Assembly: GCF_019056395.1 (NCBI RefSeq)
Contig: NZ_CP077639.1
Coordinates: 1,242,001 to 1,306,000, forward strand
Source: Terribacillus sp. DMT04
GTDB lineage: Bacteria > Bacillota > Bacilli > Bacillales > Amphibacillaceae
Direction of reading: 5' to 3'
DNA length: 64,000 nt
Part shown: positions 51,970 to 64,000 of the stretch, piece by piece
How the letters are laid out: every line of letters starts with the position of its first letter
Numbering within the stretch: the stretch's first letter is position 1
Translations under genes and position numbers: made by a program
The notes under the pieces: model-generated
What the model saw: the letters and a program-made list of their open reading frames with translations, nothing else
Told to the model about the DNA's origin: nothing
Databases searched by the model: none

Positions 51970-52044
51970 GTAGTTTCTCCAGTCTTTTTCTTTTAGTATA
52001 TCGGCTTGTTCGGAGGTTGCAAAGAAAGATATCAGAATATATAA

Positions 52045-52074
52045 TAATATTAAAGTGATATCACTTTAATATTA
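52045..52074. promoter_or_regulatory. perfect 30-bp palindrome upstream of the SPFH operon
   Basis: Each half is TAATATTAAAGTGAT and its exact reverse complement follows without a spacer. It lies 20 bases before the SPFH start and 76 bases from the divergent kinase start. As DNA it looks like an operator for a dimeric or tetrameric repressor; no T tract or GC-rich stem suggests a terminator. Confidence 0.75.
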
Positions 52075-52093
52075 AAATGTAGGAGTGACGTAT

Positions 52094-52933
52094 ATGAAAG
52101 AAAAGCAGGCTGCTGTCTTGAATGGTTTCCTCGGTGTATTAATTATTCTCGCTCTGGTGGGTGCTGGTATCTTTAGTTTGGCACAAGGGGTTATTTTTCC
52201 GGCTATCCTTTTGTTTATTGTTGGTTTGCTGCTTATAACCGGCATCGTCATTGTACCTCCAAACCAATCCTATGTGGTGACTTTCTTCGGAAAGTACATC
52301 GGCACTATACGCGCCAACGGGCTGTTCCTGACAATTCCGTTAACAACAAGACAGCGAATTACACTGCGTATTCGCAACTTCAACTCCAAGACCCTAAAAG
52401 TAAATGATATAGAAGGAAATCCAATTGAAATAGCAGCCGTGATTGTGTATCGTGTAATAGATACGGCCAAGGCGGCATTTAACGTGGATGACTATGAAGA
52501 GTTCGTCGCGATCCAAAGTGAAGCAGCGGTACGTTATATTGCTTCCAATTATCCGTACGATAATTTTAAAGAGACCGGTTATTCGCTGCGTGAAAACGGA
52601 GATGAAATCACTGGAAAACTGCAAGCAGAGCTGGAAGCGCGGTTAAGTGAAGCAGGCGTGGAAGTGATGGAAGCACGTTTCACACACTTAGCTTACTCGA
52701 CAGAGATTGCACAAGCAATGCTGCAGCGTCAGCAAGCATCTGCTATTATTGCTGCACGTAAGATGATTGTAGAAGGTGCAGTCGGCATGTCAATGGATGC
52801 TGTCGAAGCTTTGAATGATGGTGATCTAGAGCTGGATGCAGAACGAAAAGCACAGATGGTGAATAATTTGATGGTGGCCATTGTTTCCGATCGCGGGACA
52901 CAGCCCGTTGTAAACAATGGATCGCTATATTAA
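52094..52933 (+). CDS. SPFH/Band 7 membrane scaffold protein
   Basis: About 279 residues with two N-terminal hydrophobic segments (residues 9-28 and 32-55) followed by the SPFH domain: PPNQSYVVTFFGKYIGTIR, IEIAAVIVYRVIDTAKAAF, and the helix AQAMLQRQQASAIIAARKMI with VEGAVGMS. Start at ATG 52094 after AGGAGTG. Flotillin-like proteins organise membrane domains. A small ribbon-helix-helix gene follows, an arrangement I have seen noted for this SPFH group. Confidence 0.88.
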   Translation: MKEKQAAVLNGFLGVLIILALVGAGIFSLAQGVIFPAILLFIVGLLLITGIVIVPPNQSYVVTFFGKYIGTIRANGLFLTIPLTTRQRITLRIRNFNSKTLKVNDIEGNPIEIAAVIVYRVIDTAKAAFNVDDYEEFVAIQSEAAVRYIASNYPYDNFKETGYSLRENGDEITGKLQAELEARLSEAGVEVMEARFTHLAYSTEIAQAMLQRQQASAIIAARKMIVEGAVGMSMDAVEALNDGDLELDAERKAQMVNNLMVAIVSDRGTQPVVNNGSLY

Positions 52934-52945
52934 AGCAGGGGTATT

Positions 52946-53110
52946 ATGGCAAAGAAGAAGAGTTTTCCGTTGCGCATCAATCAGGAAATTTACGACATGG
53001 TGCAGAAGTGGGCAGACGATGATTTTCGCAGTGTGAATGCTCAAATCGAATATCTGCTTCGCGAGCAGTTGAAGCAAGCTGGACGACTGAAGTCAGAGAA
53101 AGAAAAATAG
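52946..53110 (+). CDS. 54-residue ribbon-helix-helix (Arc-like) protein
   Basis: Starts MAKKKSFPLRINQEIYDMVQ, then KWADDDFRSVNAQIEYLLRE and a basic tail. This is the Arc-like RHH pattern: one beta strand (SFPLRI) that would insert in the major groove, then two helices. It begins 12 bases after the SPFH stop. It is a good candidate for the protein that binds the 30-bp palindrome, giving autoregulation, but that is an inference from co-location. Confidence 0.8.
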   Translation: MAKKKSFPLRINQEIYDMVQKWADDDFRSVNAQIEYLLREQLKQAGRLKSEKEK

Positions 53111-53142
53111 AGCAGAAAGCGATGTGCTTTCTGCTCATTTTT
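53110..53142. terminator. bidirectional terminator between the RHH gene and ilvA
   Basis: GAGCAGAAAG (53110-53119) pairs with CTTTCTGCTC (53127-53136). T run on the plus strand and a T-rich tract on the minus strand, so it serves both converging operons. Confidence 0.88.
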
Positions 53143-54140
53143 TATGCCATGCTGTTGGCGGGGAGATGCATCGTATGTGCATGCAGCTCAGACAGTTTTT
53201 GAAGATCGAAGTTCCCACCGCTGATGATAATTCCACAATGCTTGGAATGAATGCTCTGATGATGGCGCATCAAGGCAGCAAATGCTGCAGCACCAGCTCC
53301 TTCTGCAAGCGTTTTGTGCCGTTCGAGCAACTGCAGGATACTTGCTGCAATATCATGCTCTGAAACGGTAACCACATCATCCACATATTGCTGAATCAAC
53401 GGCATCGTCACTTTGCCAGGTTCCTTCACAGCAATTCCCTCAGCAATTGTCTTGCAAGTTAAGGAAGGCAGCAGATGCTTGTGAAAAGTATGATACGTTG
53501 CACAAGCTGCCTCTGTCTGTACACCGATAACTCGGATGGACGGTTTCATTTGTTTAGCAGCAAAAGCAATACCGCTAATTAACCCGCCGCCACCGATAGG
53601 GACGATTAAAGTATCCAGCTGAGGCTGATCTTTGAGCATCTCAATGGCAATCGTACCTTGACCTGCAATAATATCCACATCATCAAAGGGATGGATGAAA
53701 GTGCTCCCCGTTTGCTGCTGTTCTTTCTGGGCAGCAAAAAGAGCTTCTTGAAAGTTCTCTCCTGCTAGCTCAACAGATGCTCCGTAACTCTTGGTTGCTT
53801 CTACTTTAGGCTTTGGTGTATGAATCGGCATAAAGATTTTCGCTTGAATACCCCGTTTTGCCGCAGCCAATGCCACACCTTGTGCATGATTGCCTGCAGA
53901 AGCCGCGATAACGCCGCGTTTTGCAGCCTCATCATCCAGGCAGCCAATCTTAAAGCAAGCCCCACGAGCTTTAAAAGCACCTGTCTTTTGTTCGTTTTCC
54001 ATCTTCAGATAAACGTTCATTCCTACCGATTGGTCCAAAGTGGTTGAAGTTCGAATCGGTGTATGATGCACCAAATCCTCCAAATAAGCTGCTGCTGCTT
54101 GTATTTTCTTCTGACTTAAGCAATCCCCAATGCCCTTCAC
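53142..54140 (-). CDS. ilvA: threonine/serine dehydratase (short, TdcB-type)
   Basis: A 332-residue PLP enzyme that deaminates threonine to 2-oxobutanoate, the first step towards isoleucine. PLP lysine in TGAFKARGA, ASAGNHAQGVA, phosphate-binding IVPIGGGGLISG. It lacks the C-terminal ACT-like regulatory domain of biosynthetic IlvA, so it should not be inhibited by isoleucine like classical IlvA. Its place as the last gene of the ilv-leu operon nevertheless suggests a biosynthetic role. The GTG at 54140 lies too near AAAGGAG for an ideal start; an ATT 9 bases further is better spaced, so the exact start is uncertain. Confidence 0.88.
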   Translation of the reverse strand: MKGIGDCLSQKKIQAAAAYLEDLVHHTPIRTSTTLDQSVGMNVYLKMENEQKTGAFKARGACFKIGCLDDEAAKRGVIAASAGNHAQGVALAAAKRGIQAKIFMPIHTPKPKVEATKSYGASVELAGENFQEALFAAQKEQQQTGSTFIHPFDDVDIIAGQGTIAIEMLKDQPQLDTLIVPIGGGGLISGIAFAAKQMKPSIRVIGVQTEAACATYHTFHKHLLPSLTCKTIAEGIAVKEPGKVTMPLIQQYVDDVVTVSEHDIAASILQLLERHKTLAEGAGAAAFAALMRHHQSIHSKHCGIIISGGNFDLQKLSELHAHTMHLPANSMA

Positions 54141-54146
54141 ACTCCT

Positions 54147-54731
54147 TTAATTATGTGTCTGTTCAAATTGTTTGATCTGATCGGCATACGTCAGTGTAAT
54201 GCCGATTTCATCTAGTCCATTTAAAAGCATATGCTTATGGTAGGCTGGAATATCAAAGCCTGCCTTGAACTCAAGATTATCATATACTATCTGATTTTTC
54301 AGATCTATTGTCAGTATATACGATTTCTTTTCTGCTTGCTTGAGCAAGTAGTCTACTTGTTCTTCTGAAAGTTTAATAGCTAAGATGCCGTTCTTTGTCG
54401 TATTACTATAGAAAATATCGGCAAAGCTCGGTGCAATAATTACTTTAAAGCCATAATCTAAAAGGGCCCATGGCGCGTGCTCACGTGAGGAGCCGCAGCC
54501 AAAGTTATCGTCGGCAATTAATACAGATGCACCTTTGTACTTTGGTTCATTCAATGTAAAGTCTTGTCTTGGCTCGCCCTCGTCATCAAAACGCCAGTTA
54601 TAGAAAAGGAACTGGCCAAAACCTGAGCGCTCAATCCGTTTTAAAAATTGCTTCGGGATAATTTGATCAGTGTCGACATTTCTTTTTGGCAAAGGGTATA
54701 CGAGGCCATTATGTGTGTGAATTGGTTCCAT
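54147..54731 (-). CDS. leuD: 3-isopropylmalate dehydratase small subunit
   Basis: A 194-residue swivel domain of the aconitase family that with LeuC isomerises 2- to 3-isopropylmalate. Hallmarks are [17 protein letters not shown], and [14 protein letters not shown] around the substrate-binding loop. ATG start 12 bases after leuC. Ordinary length. Confidence 0.95.
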   Translation of the reverse strand: MEPIHTHNGLVYPLPKRNVDTDQIIPKQFLKRIERSGFGQFLFYNWRFDDEGEPRQDFTLNEPKYKGASVLIADDNFGCGSSREHAPWALLDYGFKVIIAPSFADIFYSNTTKNGILAIKLSEEQVDYLLKQAEKKSYILTIDLKNQIVYDNLEFKAGFDIPAYHKHMLLNGLDEIGITLTYADQIKQFEQTHN

Positions 54732-54743
54732 TATTCATCCTCC

Positions 54744-56159
54744 TTACACAGTTGGTGTCATCACTTGCCGAACATCGACGAAGCGGCCCTCAATGGCTGC
54801 TGCTGCTGCCATCTCTGGACTAGCTAGGTGGGTCCGTGCCCCCGTACCTTGGCGGCCTTCAAAATTCCGGTTAGAAGTGGAAGCGCAGCGTTCACCAGCA
54901 GGCACAACATCTTCATTCATTGCCAAACACATACTGCAGCCTGCATCGCGCCATTCAAACCCTGCTTCCCGGAAGAGAGTATCCAGTCCTTCTTGCTCCG
55001 CTTGCATTTTAACTGTAAAAGAACCTGGAACCACCATTGCTCGTACGGAAGGGTGCACTTTTCTTCCGCGAATGACACTTGCTGCTTTGCGCAAGTCGGT
55101 AATTCGAGAATTCGTACAGGAACCAATAAATACATGCTGGATTTCAATCGATGTTAACTGTTGGTTTGGTTCTAGTCCCATATAAGCAATTGCCTGTTCT
55201 GCTGCACTTTTCTCGTCTGGATCTTCAATTAAAGCAGGATCCGGCACACTAGCAGAAATAGGCAGGCACATACCAGGGTTTGTTCCCCAGGTTACTTGCG
55301 GCTCTATTGTTGTTGCATCTAGCGTAACAGTATTGTCGTAGGTGGCGCCTTTATCCGTGGCAAGCAGTTTCCATTCTGCCACTGCTTCTTCAAATGCTGC
55401 AGCATCAGGTGCATATCTTCTGCCGCGCAAATATTCAAATGTCGTTTCGTCTGGGCTAATCAATCCAGCACGAGCACCAGCTTCGATTGACATGTTGCAA
55501 ACTGTCATGCGTTCTTCCATAGACAAGCCGCGAATTGCTTCTCCCGTGTACTCAATGACGTAACCAGTACCAAATTTGACTCCAAATGTACCAATGATGG
55601 CAAGTATCAAATCTTTCGCTGTCACACCAGGACCGAGCGGACCGTCAATCTGGACGTTCAATGTTTTTGGCTTGTTTTGCCAAAGTGTCTGGGTCGCTAA
55701 AACATGTTCAACCTCACTTGTTCCAATACCGAATGCAAGCGCTCCGAATGCACCATGTGTCGACGTATGACTGTCACCGCAAACAATTGTTTTACCAGGC
55801 TGAGTCAGACCAAGCTGCGGTCCGATTACATGAACGATGCCTTGGTCCGGGTGATCAATATCGGCCAATCGGATACCAAACTCCGCGCAATTGGTTCGTA
55901 ATGTATCCATTTGTTTACGAGCAACTTCATCGCGAATGATTGGGCGGTTGATCGTTGGAACATTATGATCTACTGTGGCATATGTTCGTTCCGGCTGACG
56001 TACTTTGCGTCCTGTTAAGCGCAGTCCTTCAAAAGCTTGCGGCGAAGTTACTTCGTGAACAAGATGCAGGTCGATATAGAGCAAATCAGGCTTATCGGTC
56101 TCTTGTACAACGGTATGTTTTTCCCAGATTTTCTGGATGATTGTCTTAGGCTGTTTCAT
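54744..56159 (-). CDS. leuC: 3-isopropylmalate dehydratase large subunit
   Basis: About 471 residues, holding the [4Fe-4S] cluster: Cys in [11 protein letters not shown] and the pair in [27 protein letters not shown] is the usual active-site loop. Start at ATG 56159 after GAAAGGAG, 19 bases from the leuB stop; the longer reading overlaps leuB and is rejected. Confidence 0.95.
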   Translation of the reverse strand: MKQPKTIIQKIWEKHTVVQETDKPDLLYIDLHLVHEVTSPQAFEGLRLTGRKVRQPERTYATVDHNVPTINRPIIRDEVARKQMDTLRTNCAEFGIRLADIDHPDQGIVHVIGPQLGLTQPGKTIVCGDSHTSTHGAFGALAFGIGTSEVEHVLATQTLWQNKPKTLNVQIDGPLGPGVTAKDLILAIIGTFGVKFGTGYVIEYTGEAIRGLSMEERMTVCNMSIEAGARAGLISPDETTFEYLRGRRYAPDAAAFEEAVAEWKLLATDKGATYDNTVTLDATTIEPQVTWGTNPGMCLPISASVPDPALIEDPDEKSAAEQAIAYMGLEPNQQLTSIEIQHVFIGSCTNSRITDLRKAASVIRGRKVHPSVRAMVVPGSFTVKMQAEQEGLDTLFREAGFEWRDAGCSMCLAMNEDVVPAGERCASTSNRNFEGRQGTGARTHLASPEMAAAAAIEGRFVDVRQVMTPTV

Positions 56160-56178
56160 CGTAATCTTACTCCTTTCG

Positions 56179-57264
56179 TTAAGCGCGTACTTTCTCAGCT
56201 TGCAGCTGCTCAAGAACTAGAGATGTCATTTTCTCGGTACCAACAGTAAATGCCGGTTCAGCTTGCATGTCAGTTGTGCCATATCCTTTTTTTAGTACAT
56301 GGTCTACAGCTGTCTCAACACTGTCTGCTTCTTTTTCCAACCCGAAGGAGTAGCGCAGCAGCATAGCTGCCGATAAAATGGCACCAAGCGGGTTTGCGAT
56401 ATCCTTTCCGGCTATATCCGGAGCGGAGCCATGCACTGGCTCATAAAGCCCGAGCTCATCTTTTCGAAGACTTGCTGAAGGGAGGAGGCCGAGAGATCCC
56501 GTAAGCACAGATGCTTCATCGCTCAGGATATCGCCGAACAAATTCTCTGTCACAATGACATCAAAGTAGGTCGGATTGGTAATCAGCTTCATTGCAGTGG
56601 AGTCAACAAGCATATGTTCAACGGTTACTTCCGGGTAATCTATACTTTTTTCATTAACAACTTCCCGCCAGACTTTGCTAGATTCAAGAACGTTTGCTTT
56701 GTCAACAGAAGCAAGACGCTTATTCCGAAGCATTGCACTTTGAAAACCGATATCGACAATTCTTTCAATCTCGTTTTTTTTATAATGCAGCGTGTCTACC
56801 ACAGTCTGCCCGTTGTCACGACGCTCACTTGGGAGCCCGAAGTAAAGACCGCCAGTTAATTCCCGAACAATCAACAGATCACTGCCAGCAACAATTTCGG
56901 GCTTCAGCGGCGAGCTGCCCAGCAGGGAAGGGAAGGTCTTTACAGGGCGTAAATTGGCAAACAGTCCAAGCCCTTTACGCAGCTGCAACAATCCTTTTTC
57001 AGGCCGTAAATGAGGGGGATGCTGTTCCCATTTCGGACCTCCTACAGCACCTAATAAAATAGCATCTGCTTCCTCACAAGCTTGCAGCGTTTCAGCTGGC
57101 AGCGGCTCACCAGTTGCATCAATGGCTGCACCGCCGATTTCTTTTGTATGAAAGGTAAACGTATGAGAAAAATTAGCTGCTACTTGCTGCAGGACAGAAG
57201 CAGCAGCTTCTGTCACGGCAGGGCCAATTCCATCTCCTGGAAGCAGAACAATTGTTTTTTGCAT
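56179..57264 (-). CDS. leuB: 3-isopropylmalate dehydrogenase
   Basis: About 361 residues, NAD-dependent oxidative decarboxylation of 3-isopropylmalate. [15 protein letters not shown] at the N-terminus, Arg-rich substrate loop ([15 protein letters not shown]), [16 protein letters not shown] and the NAD-binding [15 protein letters not shown]. Start MQKTIVL at 57264 chosen for GGAGAG spacing. Confidence 0.95.
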   Translation of the reverse strand: MQKTIVLLPGDGIGPAVTEAAASVLQQVAANFSHTFTFHTKEIGGAAIDATGEPLPAETLQACEEADAILLGAVGGPKWEQHPPHLRPEKGLLQLRKGLGLFANLRPVKTFPSLLGSSPLKPEIVAGSDLLIVRELTGGLYFGLPSERRDNGQTVVDTLHYKKNEIERIVDIGFQSAMLRNKRLASVDKANVLESSKVWREVVNEKSIDYPEVTVEHMLVDSTAMKLITNPTYFDVIVTENLFGDILSDEASVLTGSLGLLPSASLRKDELGLYEPVHGSAPDIAGKDIANPLGAILSAAMLLRYSFGLEKEADSVETAVDHVLKKGYGTTDMQAEPAFTVGTEKMTSLVLEQLQAEKVRA

Positions 57265-57287
57265 AATCAACACTCTCCAAACAAGTT

Positions 57288-59886
<2,599 letters not shown>

Positions 59887-60411
59887 TTAGTTTGTTATAA
59901 GTGAATACGTGTTTCCATCCGCAGTTTGCGGCTGGTGCCCACGCAGGAAGGCCGTTACACCAGTTCGAGTCAGTTCTTTAATGCCATAAGGCCTAACAAG
60001 CTCGAGAAATGCTTCGATCTTATCGGAGTCGCCAGTGACTTGAACAATCATGCTATCCTTGCTAATGTCGACCGCACTTGCGCGGAAGGGGGCAATGATA
60101 CTTTGCAGTTCACTGCGGCTGGCAGGGGGGCAGACAACTTTTACTAGTGCGAGTTCCCTGGCCACAATGGCATGATCGGTAATGTCCGCAACTTTCAGCA
60201 CGTCAATTTGCTTGTGCAGCTGCTTTGTGAGTTGTTCCAGCTTTTGCATGTCTTCGACTTCGACGACGAATGTCATGCGGCTGATTTGTTCGACTTCTGT
60301 TTTGCCAACAGAAATGCTATCAATGTTAAATTGGCGTTTTTGCATCAGACCAGTAATCCGGTTGAGCACCCCGCTCCGATTTTGAACAGTAGCAGTAATG
60401 ACTCGCTTCAT
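59887..60411 (-). CDS. ilvN: acetolactate synthase small (regulatory) subunit
   Basis: A 174-residue ACT-domain protein ([20 protein letters not shown], then [12 protein letters not shown]) that binds valine and confers feedback inhibition on IlvB; the second domain is in residues 85-160. Called ilvH in B. subtilis. Its start overlaps the stop of ilvB by 4 bases, suiting equimolar synthesis. Confidence 0.95.
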   Translation of the reverse strand: MKRVITATVQNRSGVLNRITGLMQKRQFNIDSISVGKTEVEQISRMTFVVEVEDMQKLEQLTKQLHKQIDVLKVADITDHAIVARELALVKVVCPPASRSELQSIIAPFRASAVDISKDSMIVQVTGDSDKIEAFLELVRPYGIKELTRTGVTAFLRGHQPQTADGNTYSLITN

Positions 60412-62141
60412 CGACTCACTCCAATCATTTCATGCAAACCTTTTCCAGGTGCGATCATTGGGAATACATTCTCCTGCCGCAGAACACGGCAATCAATAAC
60501 AACAGGTTCATCAGAATGGAGCAGGGAAGGGAGCTGCTGGACCAGCTGTTCCTGTGTATCAAGTCGCACTCCTTTGATGCTGTAACTGTCCGCCAACTTG
60601 ATAAAATCAGGCTGTACATTTAGCAATGATTCCGAATAGCGCTCTTGGTAGAAGAATTCCTGCCATTGCCTAACCATACCTAGACTTTGATTGTTGACAA
60701 TGAGTACCTTGACAGGCAGTCTGCGTTCTTGCAGAACAGACAGTTCCTGCATTGTCATTTGGAAGCCTCCATCACCCACAATACTGATAACGGTACTATC
60801 AGGACTCGCTAGCTGAGCTCCGATAGCAGCAGGGAAGCCAAAGCCCATTGTGCCGAGACCTCCGGAAGTGACCCATCTGTTGGGCTGATCAAATCCGTAA
60901 TACTGCGCTGCCCACATCTGGTGCTGGCCGACGTCAGTCGTAATGATTGCTTTACCGTCCGTTGCTTTATGCACAGCTTGCATGACCCATTGCGGGGTTA
61001 GATCTTGTACTGGATTGTTATACCAAAGCGGAAAATCTGCTTTGTATTGCTGTAAATGATTGCGCCAGTCTTCACTAGCTGCTGCGTTCGATTCTTCAGC
61101 CATAAGTGCCTCGATTGCTGCTTTGGCATCTGACACAACCGGTATGCTTGTTGGAATAATCTTACCAATCTCAGCCGGATCAACATCGATATGCGCGATT
61201 GTTGCGTCAGGAGCGAAGTGTGCTAAGTTTCCAGTCAGTCTGTCATCGAAACGAGCACCTACATTGATTAGTAAATCGCATTCGTACAGGGCACGATTAG
61301 CGGCATACGTACCGTGCATGCCTGCCATCCCAAGAAATTGTTGATCACTGGAAGGGAAGGCACCAAGTCCAAGCAGGGTTGAAACGACAGGCAGCTGGAA
61401 ACGTTTTGCGAAATGCTCAACTTCCTGTGCTGCTTTTGCATGTAATACTCCCGCACCAGTTAAAAGTACTGGACGTTTCGCCTTTGCAATCGCATGAATC
61501 AGTTTCTTGATTTGATTGGTATTCGGTTTTGTTGTCGGCTGGTAACCTGGAAGGTGAATCGCTTGTGATGTTGCAGCCGTTTGGTAAGCTTCGCCTGAAA
61601 TATCCTTTGGAATATCTATTACAACGGGACCAGGTCGTCCTGTTGTCGCAATGTAGAATGCTTCTTTGACAATGCGCGGCAAATCTTCTTGTCGCTGCAC
61701 TTGATAGTTGTGTTTCGTGATTGGTGTCGTAATACCCATCACGTCTGATTCTTGGAATGCATCAGTACCAATCACACTTCTGCCTACTTGGCCAGTGAAA
61801 ATAACTAAAGGCAAAGAATCCATCATGGCATCAGCAATTCCAGTAATCAGGTTGGTGGCACCAGGCCCTGAAGTAGCAATCACAACGCCAGGTTTTCCAG
61901 ACACTCTTGCATATCCTTCTGCTGCATGAATTGCACCTTGTTCATGGCGGGTTAGAATATGCTTGAATTGTGGTTCAGCGCGATACAAGGCATCGTAAAT
62001 TGGAAGTACTGCTCCTCCTGGATAGCCGAAAATCGTATCTACACCGGCTGCTTGCAATGTTTCTACGAATAGATCAGCACCAGTCTTGGGAACTTTTGCG
62101 GCAGGATTTCTTTCCTGTACGGCTTGCGCCTTCACCTTCAT
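60408..62141 (-). CDS. ilvB: acetolactate synthase large (catalytic) subunit
   Basis: A 577-residue thiamine-diphosphate enzyme. Catalytic Glu is in [15 protein letters not shown], the ThDP/Mg motif is [15 protein letters not shown] followed by [12 protein letters not shown], and FAD-binding lies in the centre ([18 protein letters not shown]). First enzyme common to valine, leucine and isoleucine. First gene after the T-box leader, so its expression should follow charging of the cognate tRNA. Confidence 0.95.
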   Translation of the reverse strand: MKVKAQAVQERNPAAKVPKTGADLFVETLQAAGVDTIFGYPGGAVLPIYDALYRAEPQFKHILTRHEQGAIHAAEGYARVSGKPGVVIATSGPGATNLITGIADAMMDSLPLVIFTGQVGRSVIGTDAFQESDVMGITTPITKHNYQVQRQEDLPRIVKEAFYIATTGRPGPVVIDIPKDISGEAYQTAATSQAIHLPGYQPTTKPNTNQIKKLIHAIAKAKRPVLLTGAGVLHAKAAQEVEHFAKRFQLPVVSTLLGLGAFPSSDQQFLGMAGMHGTYAANRALYECDLLINVGARFDDRLTGNLAHFAPDATIAHIDVDPAEIGKIIPTSIPVVSDAKAAIEALMAEESNAAASEDWRNHLQQYKADFPLWYNNPVQDLTPQWVMQAVHKATDGKAIITTDVGQHQMWAAQYYGFDQPNRWVTSGGLGTMGFGFPAAIGAQLASPDSTVISIVGDGGFQMTMQELSVLQERRLPVKVLIVNNQSLGMVRQWQEFFYQERYSESLLNVQPDFIKLADSYSIKGVRLDTQEQLVQQLPSLLHSDEPVVIDCRVLRQENVFPMIAPGKGLHEMIGVSR

Positions 62142-62164
62142 GGTTTTATCCCTCCAAAAGATTG

Positions 62165-62455
62165 TTTGTTATATATAAAAAAGCCTTCTTTCTCCATTCA
62201 AGCAAGCTTGCAAGAAATGGGGAAAAAAGACTCTTCTTTTCTCGGTACCACCCAAGTTCACAGTTTCCTCACGGTAAACTGCCTCGTGGAGCTGAACTTC
62301 CGCTCCGTTTTGATAACAGGTGCTGCACACCTGGCTCAGCCTACTCTGATTTCAGCTTTGCACTCGGGGAAGAGAGATGACGGATTATATTGCCAGGATT
62401 TCAGCGTCCCTGGCTCTCTGTGAATATAATGTATCCGTCACTATGGTCCCGTCTT
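62165..62455 (-). ncRNA. T-box riboswitch upstream of ilvB
   Basis: On the minus strand the leader has stem I elements (AGAGAGCCAGGGACGCTG and partner GAAATCCTGGC) and the T-box core TTGGGTGGTACCG (complement of 62242-62255), whose TGG pairs with the free tRNA 3' end. The terminator listed next follows. The specifier codon could not be assigned safely: ATC (Ile) and CTC (Leu) both occur in the likely specifier region. Located in the 320-base gap between ilvD and ilvB. Confidence 0.92.
62177..62232 (-). terminator. T-box terminator
   Basis: AGTCTTTTTTCCCCATT pairs imperfectly with AATGGAGAAAGAAGGCT, followed by a T run on the minus strand, 35 bases before ilvB. Confidence 0.85.
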
Positions 62456-62463
62456 TGATTTGG

Positions 62464-64000
62464 TTATATCTTCATAACGCCGCCAGTATTAGCAGAAGTT
62501 ACGAGTTTTGCATATTTTGCTAGGTAACCGGTTTTAATCTTCGGTTCCGGCTGCTCCCAGTTCTTACTGCGTTCTTTGAGTACATCTTCATCGACGAGCA
62601 ATTCAATACTGCGCGTCTCTAGGTCAATTAAGATTGGGTCGCCATTCTCAACAAATGCGATTGGACCACCTTCGGCTGCTTCTGGAGAAATGTGTCCGAC
62701 AGAGATACCTCGTGTCGCCCCAGAAAAACGTCCGTCTGTAATTAGTGCAACTTCTTTTGCTAACCCGCGCCCGGCTATAGCAGAAGTGGGGGTTAGCATC
62801 TCTGGCATTCCTGGTCCGCCTTTTGGCCCTTCATAACGGATCACAACAACATGACCTGCTTGCACCGTACCATTCGAAATACCCTCTTGTGCTTCGTCCT
62901 GGGAATTAAATACAATTGCTTCTCCTAGGAATTTTTTGATGGAAGGGTCAACAGCTCCAACCTTAATGACACTGCCATCAGGCGCTAAGTTGCCATATAA
63001 GATACTTAGACCGCCTACAGGGCTGTAAGGGTTATCCAGCGGACGGATTACATCTTTGTTCAATATCTCGTGATCTTCTACATTCTCTGCAATTGTTTTA
63101 CCGGTAATGGTAATGCGTTCTCTATGAAGCAGGCCATCAATCTTACAAAGCTCTTTAATAATGGCACTGACTCCGCCGGCGAGATGAACGTCATGCATCG
63201 AATAGTCAGATGCTGGACTGATTTTAGATAGATAAGGCGTCTTTTCAGCAATCTTGTTAATATCAGCTAAGTTATAATCAATACCTGCTTCATGCGCTAT
63301 TGCAATGGTATGGAGTACCGTATTGGTAGATCCGCCCATTGCCATATCCAAAGCAAAGGCATTATCAAAGGTTTCTTTTGTCAAAATGTCACGAGGACGA
63401 ATATCTTCTTTCACGAGGCGAACCAAATGCCTGGCCGCTTCGTAGATTAGTTCGTGACGCTCATCAGACGTTGCCAGCAGTGTTCCGTTTCCAGGAACAG
63501 TCATGCCGAGCATTTCCATAAGGCTGTTCATCGAATTGGCAGTGAACATACCTGAGCAGGAGCCGCATGTTGGACAAGCTAGTGTCTCGATGGTTGCTAA
63601 TTCTTTTTCTGTCATGGTGCCATTCTGAACGGCACCTACACCTTCAAACATAGATACTAGATTCAATGGTTTGCCTTCTGGACTAACACCAGCTTCCATT
63701 GGACCTCCGGATACAAAAACGGAAGGGACGTTTGTTCTCGCTGCCGCCATTAGCATTCCTGGTGTGATCTTATCGCAATTCGGTATATAAAAGACGCCGT
63801 CGAACCAGTGAGCCTGAATAACCGTCTCTGCACTGTCAGCAATAATCTCCCGGCTGGGCAAACTGTAGCGCATGCCGATATGTCCCATTGCAATACCATC
63901 GTCTACACCGATTGTATTGAATTCGAATGGTATACCGCCTGCCTCACGAATAGCATCTTTTACAACTTCTGCAAATTTGTTTAAATGCATATGTCCAGGA
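62464..64000 (-). CDS. ilvD: dihydroxy-acid dehydratase, N-terminus outside window
   Basis: Converts dihydroxy-acids to 2-keto acids for valine, leucine and isoleucine. The Fe-S ligands are in [11 protein letters not shown] and [11 protein letters not shown], and [20 protein letters not shown] is the active-site loop. The frame is open to the last base (encoding PGHMHLNKF at the edge); by comparison with the usual 555-560 residues, about 45 N-terminal residues lie beyond the window, so the Met at 63990 is not the start. The stop is only a few bases before the T-box leader of ilvB. Confidence 0.95.
   Translation of the reverse strand, partial: PGHMHLNKFAEVVKDAIREAGGIPFEFNTIGVDDGIAMGHIGMRYSLPSREIIADSAETVIQAHWFDGVFYIPNCDKITPGMLMAAARTNVPSVFVSGGPMEAGVSPEGKPLNLVSMFEGVGAVQNGTMTEKELATIETLACPTCGSCSGMFTANSMNSLMEMLGMTVPGNGTLLATSDERHELIYEAARHLVRLVKEDIRPRDILTKETFDNAFALDMAMGGSTNTVLHTIAIAHEAGIDYNLADINKIAEKTPYLSKISPASDYSMHDVHLAGGVSAIIKELCKIDGLLHRERITITGKTIAENVEDHEILNKDVIRPLDNPYSPVGGLSILYGNLAPDGSVIKVGAVDPSIKKFLGEAIVFNSQDEAQEGISNGTVQAGHVVVIRYEGPKGGPGMPEMLTPTSAIAGRGLAKEVALITDGRFSGATRGISVGHISPEAAEGGPIAFVENGDPILIDLETRSIELLVDEDVLKERSKNWEQPEPKIKTGYLAKYAKLVTSANTGGVMKI

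Noticed and set aside
54793-55185. Plus-strand open frames opposite leuC and other ilv-leu genes
   Set aside because: Shadows of strongly conserved biosynthetic genes; none has a ribosome site.

Overview
The window looks like chromosome of a spore-forming, low-GC Gram-positive bacterium of the Bacillaceae. The evidence is a yraGFED-like spore-coat operon, a ykkCD pair behind a guanidine-I riboswitch, a ykoFEDC operon behind a TPP riboswitch, a T-box ilv-leu operon and Bacillus-type ribosome binding sites with frequent TTG/GTG starts. I lean towards a Terribacillus-like halotolerant genus, but that is a guess from overall character, not from a marker gene.

Layout. 1-1.4 kb: MarR regulator (cut by the window edge), nitroreductase and a monooxygenase-fold protein. 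1.5-3.4 kb: coat-protein operon and arylamine N-acetyltransferase. 3.5-4.3 kb: guanidine riboswitch and SMR exporter pair. 4.5-16.9 kb: a complete type VIIb secretion system in the Staphylococcus/Listeria order esxA-esaA-essA-esaB-essB-essC, followed by four small helical or partner genes. 16.9-19.3 kb: one full-length secreted toxin with a C-terminal Ntox15 (Tde1-type, HxxD) nuclease domain and a Tdi1-like immunity gene. 19.3-34.4 kb: an AT-rich accessory region. It holds 5'-truncated copies of the same toxin gene with different C-terminal domains (EssD-type nuclease twice, WHH nuclease once complete and once scrambled), each intact one followed by its own immunity gene (EsaG/DUF600 or SUKH). 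It also holds orphan immunity relics (a Tdi1 fragment and a broken ADP-ribosylglycohydrolase). Most units end in a similar terminator hairpin. Interrupting this array are an SDP-like peptide cluster (23.8-28.7 kb) and a decayed IS21-family element (29.1-30.7 kb).

34.7-64 kb returns to ordinary chromosome: SRAP protein, ykoFEDC (HMP/thiamine ECF uptake), a CPA1 antiporter, an erythromycin-esterase-family protein, a frameshifted PAS-STAS protein, assorted membrane and envelope genes, an MFS exporter with its ArsR regulator, a lipid kinase, an LCP transferase, a thioredoxin-like protein, an Arg/Ser-rich repeat protein facing a Ser/Thr kinase, an SPFH protein with a small ribbon-helix-helix protein behind a perfect 30-bp palindrome, and the branched-chain amino-acid operon (ilvD, T-box, ilvB-ilvN-ilvC-leuA-leuB-leuC-leuD-ilvA) running leftwards off the right edge.

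How it fits together: the secretion machine at 4.5-17 kb exports the toxin encoded at 16.9 kb. The array downstream reads as a store of alternative toxin tips and matching (or leftover) immunity genes that can recombine into the expressed gene through the near-identical middle block. The SDP-like cluster adds a second, unrelated antagonism system. All functional calls rest on motifs and gene order seen by eye; no database search was possible.
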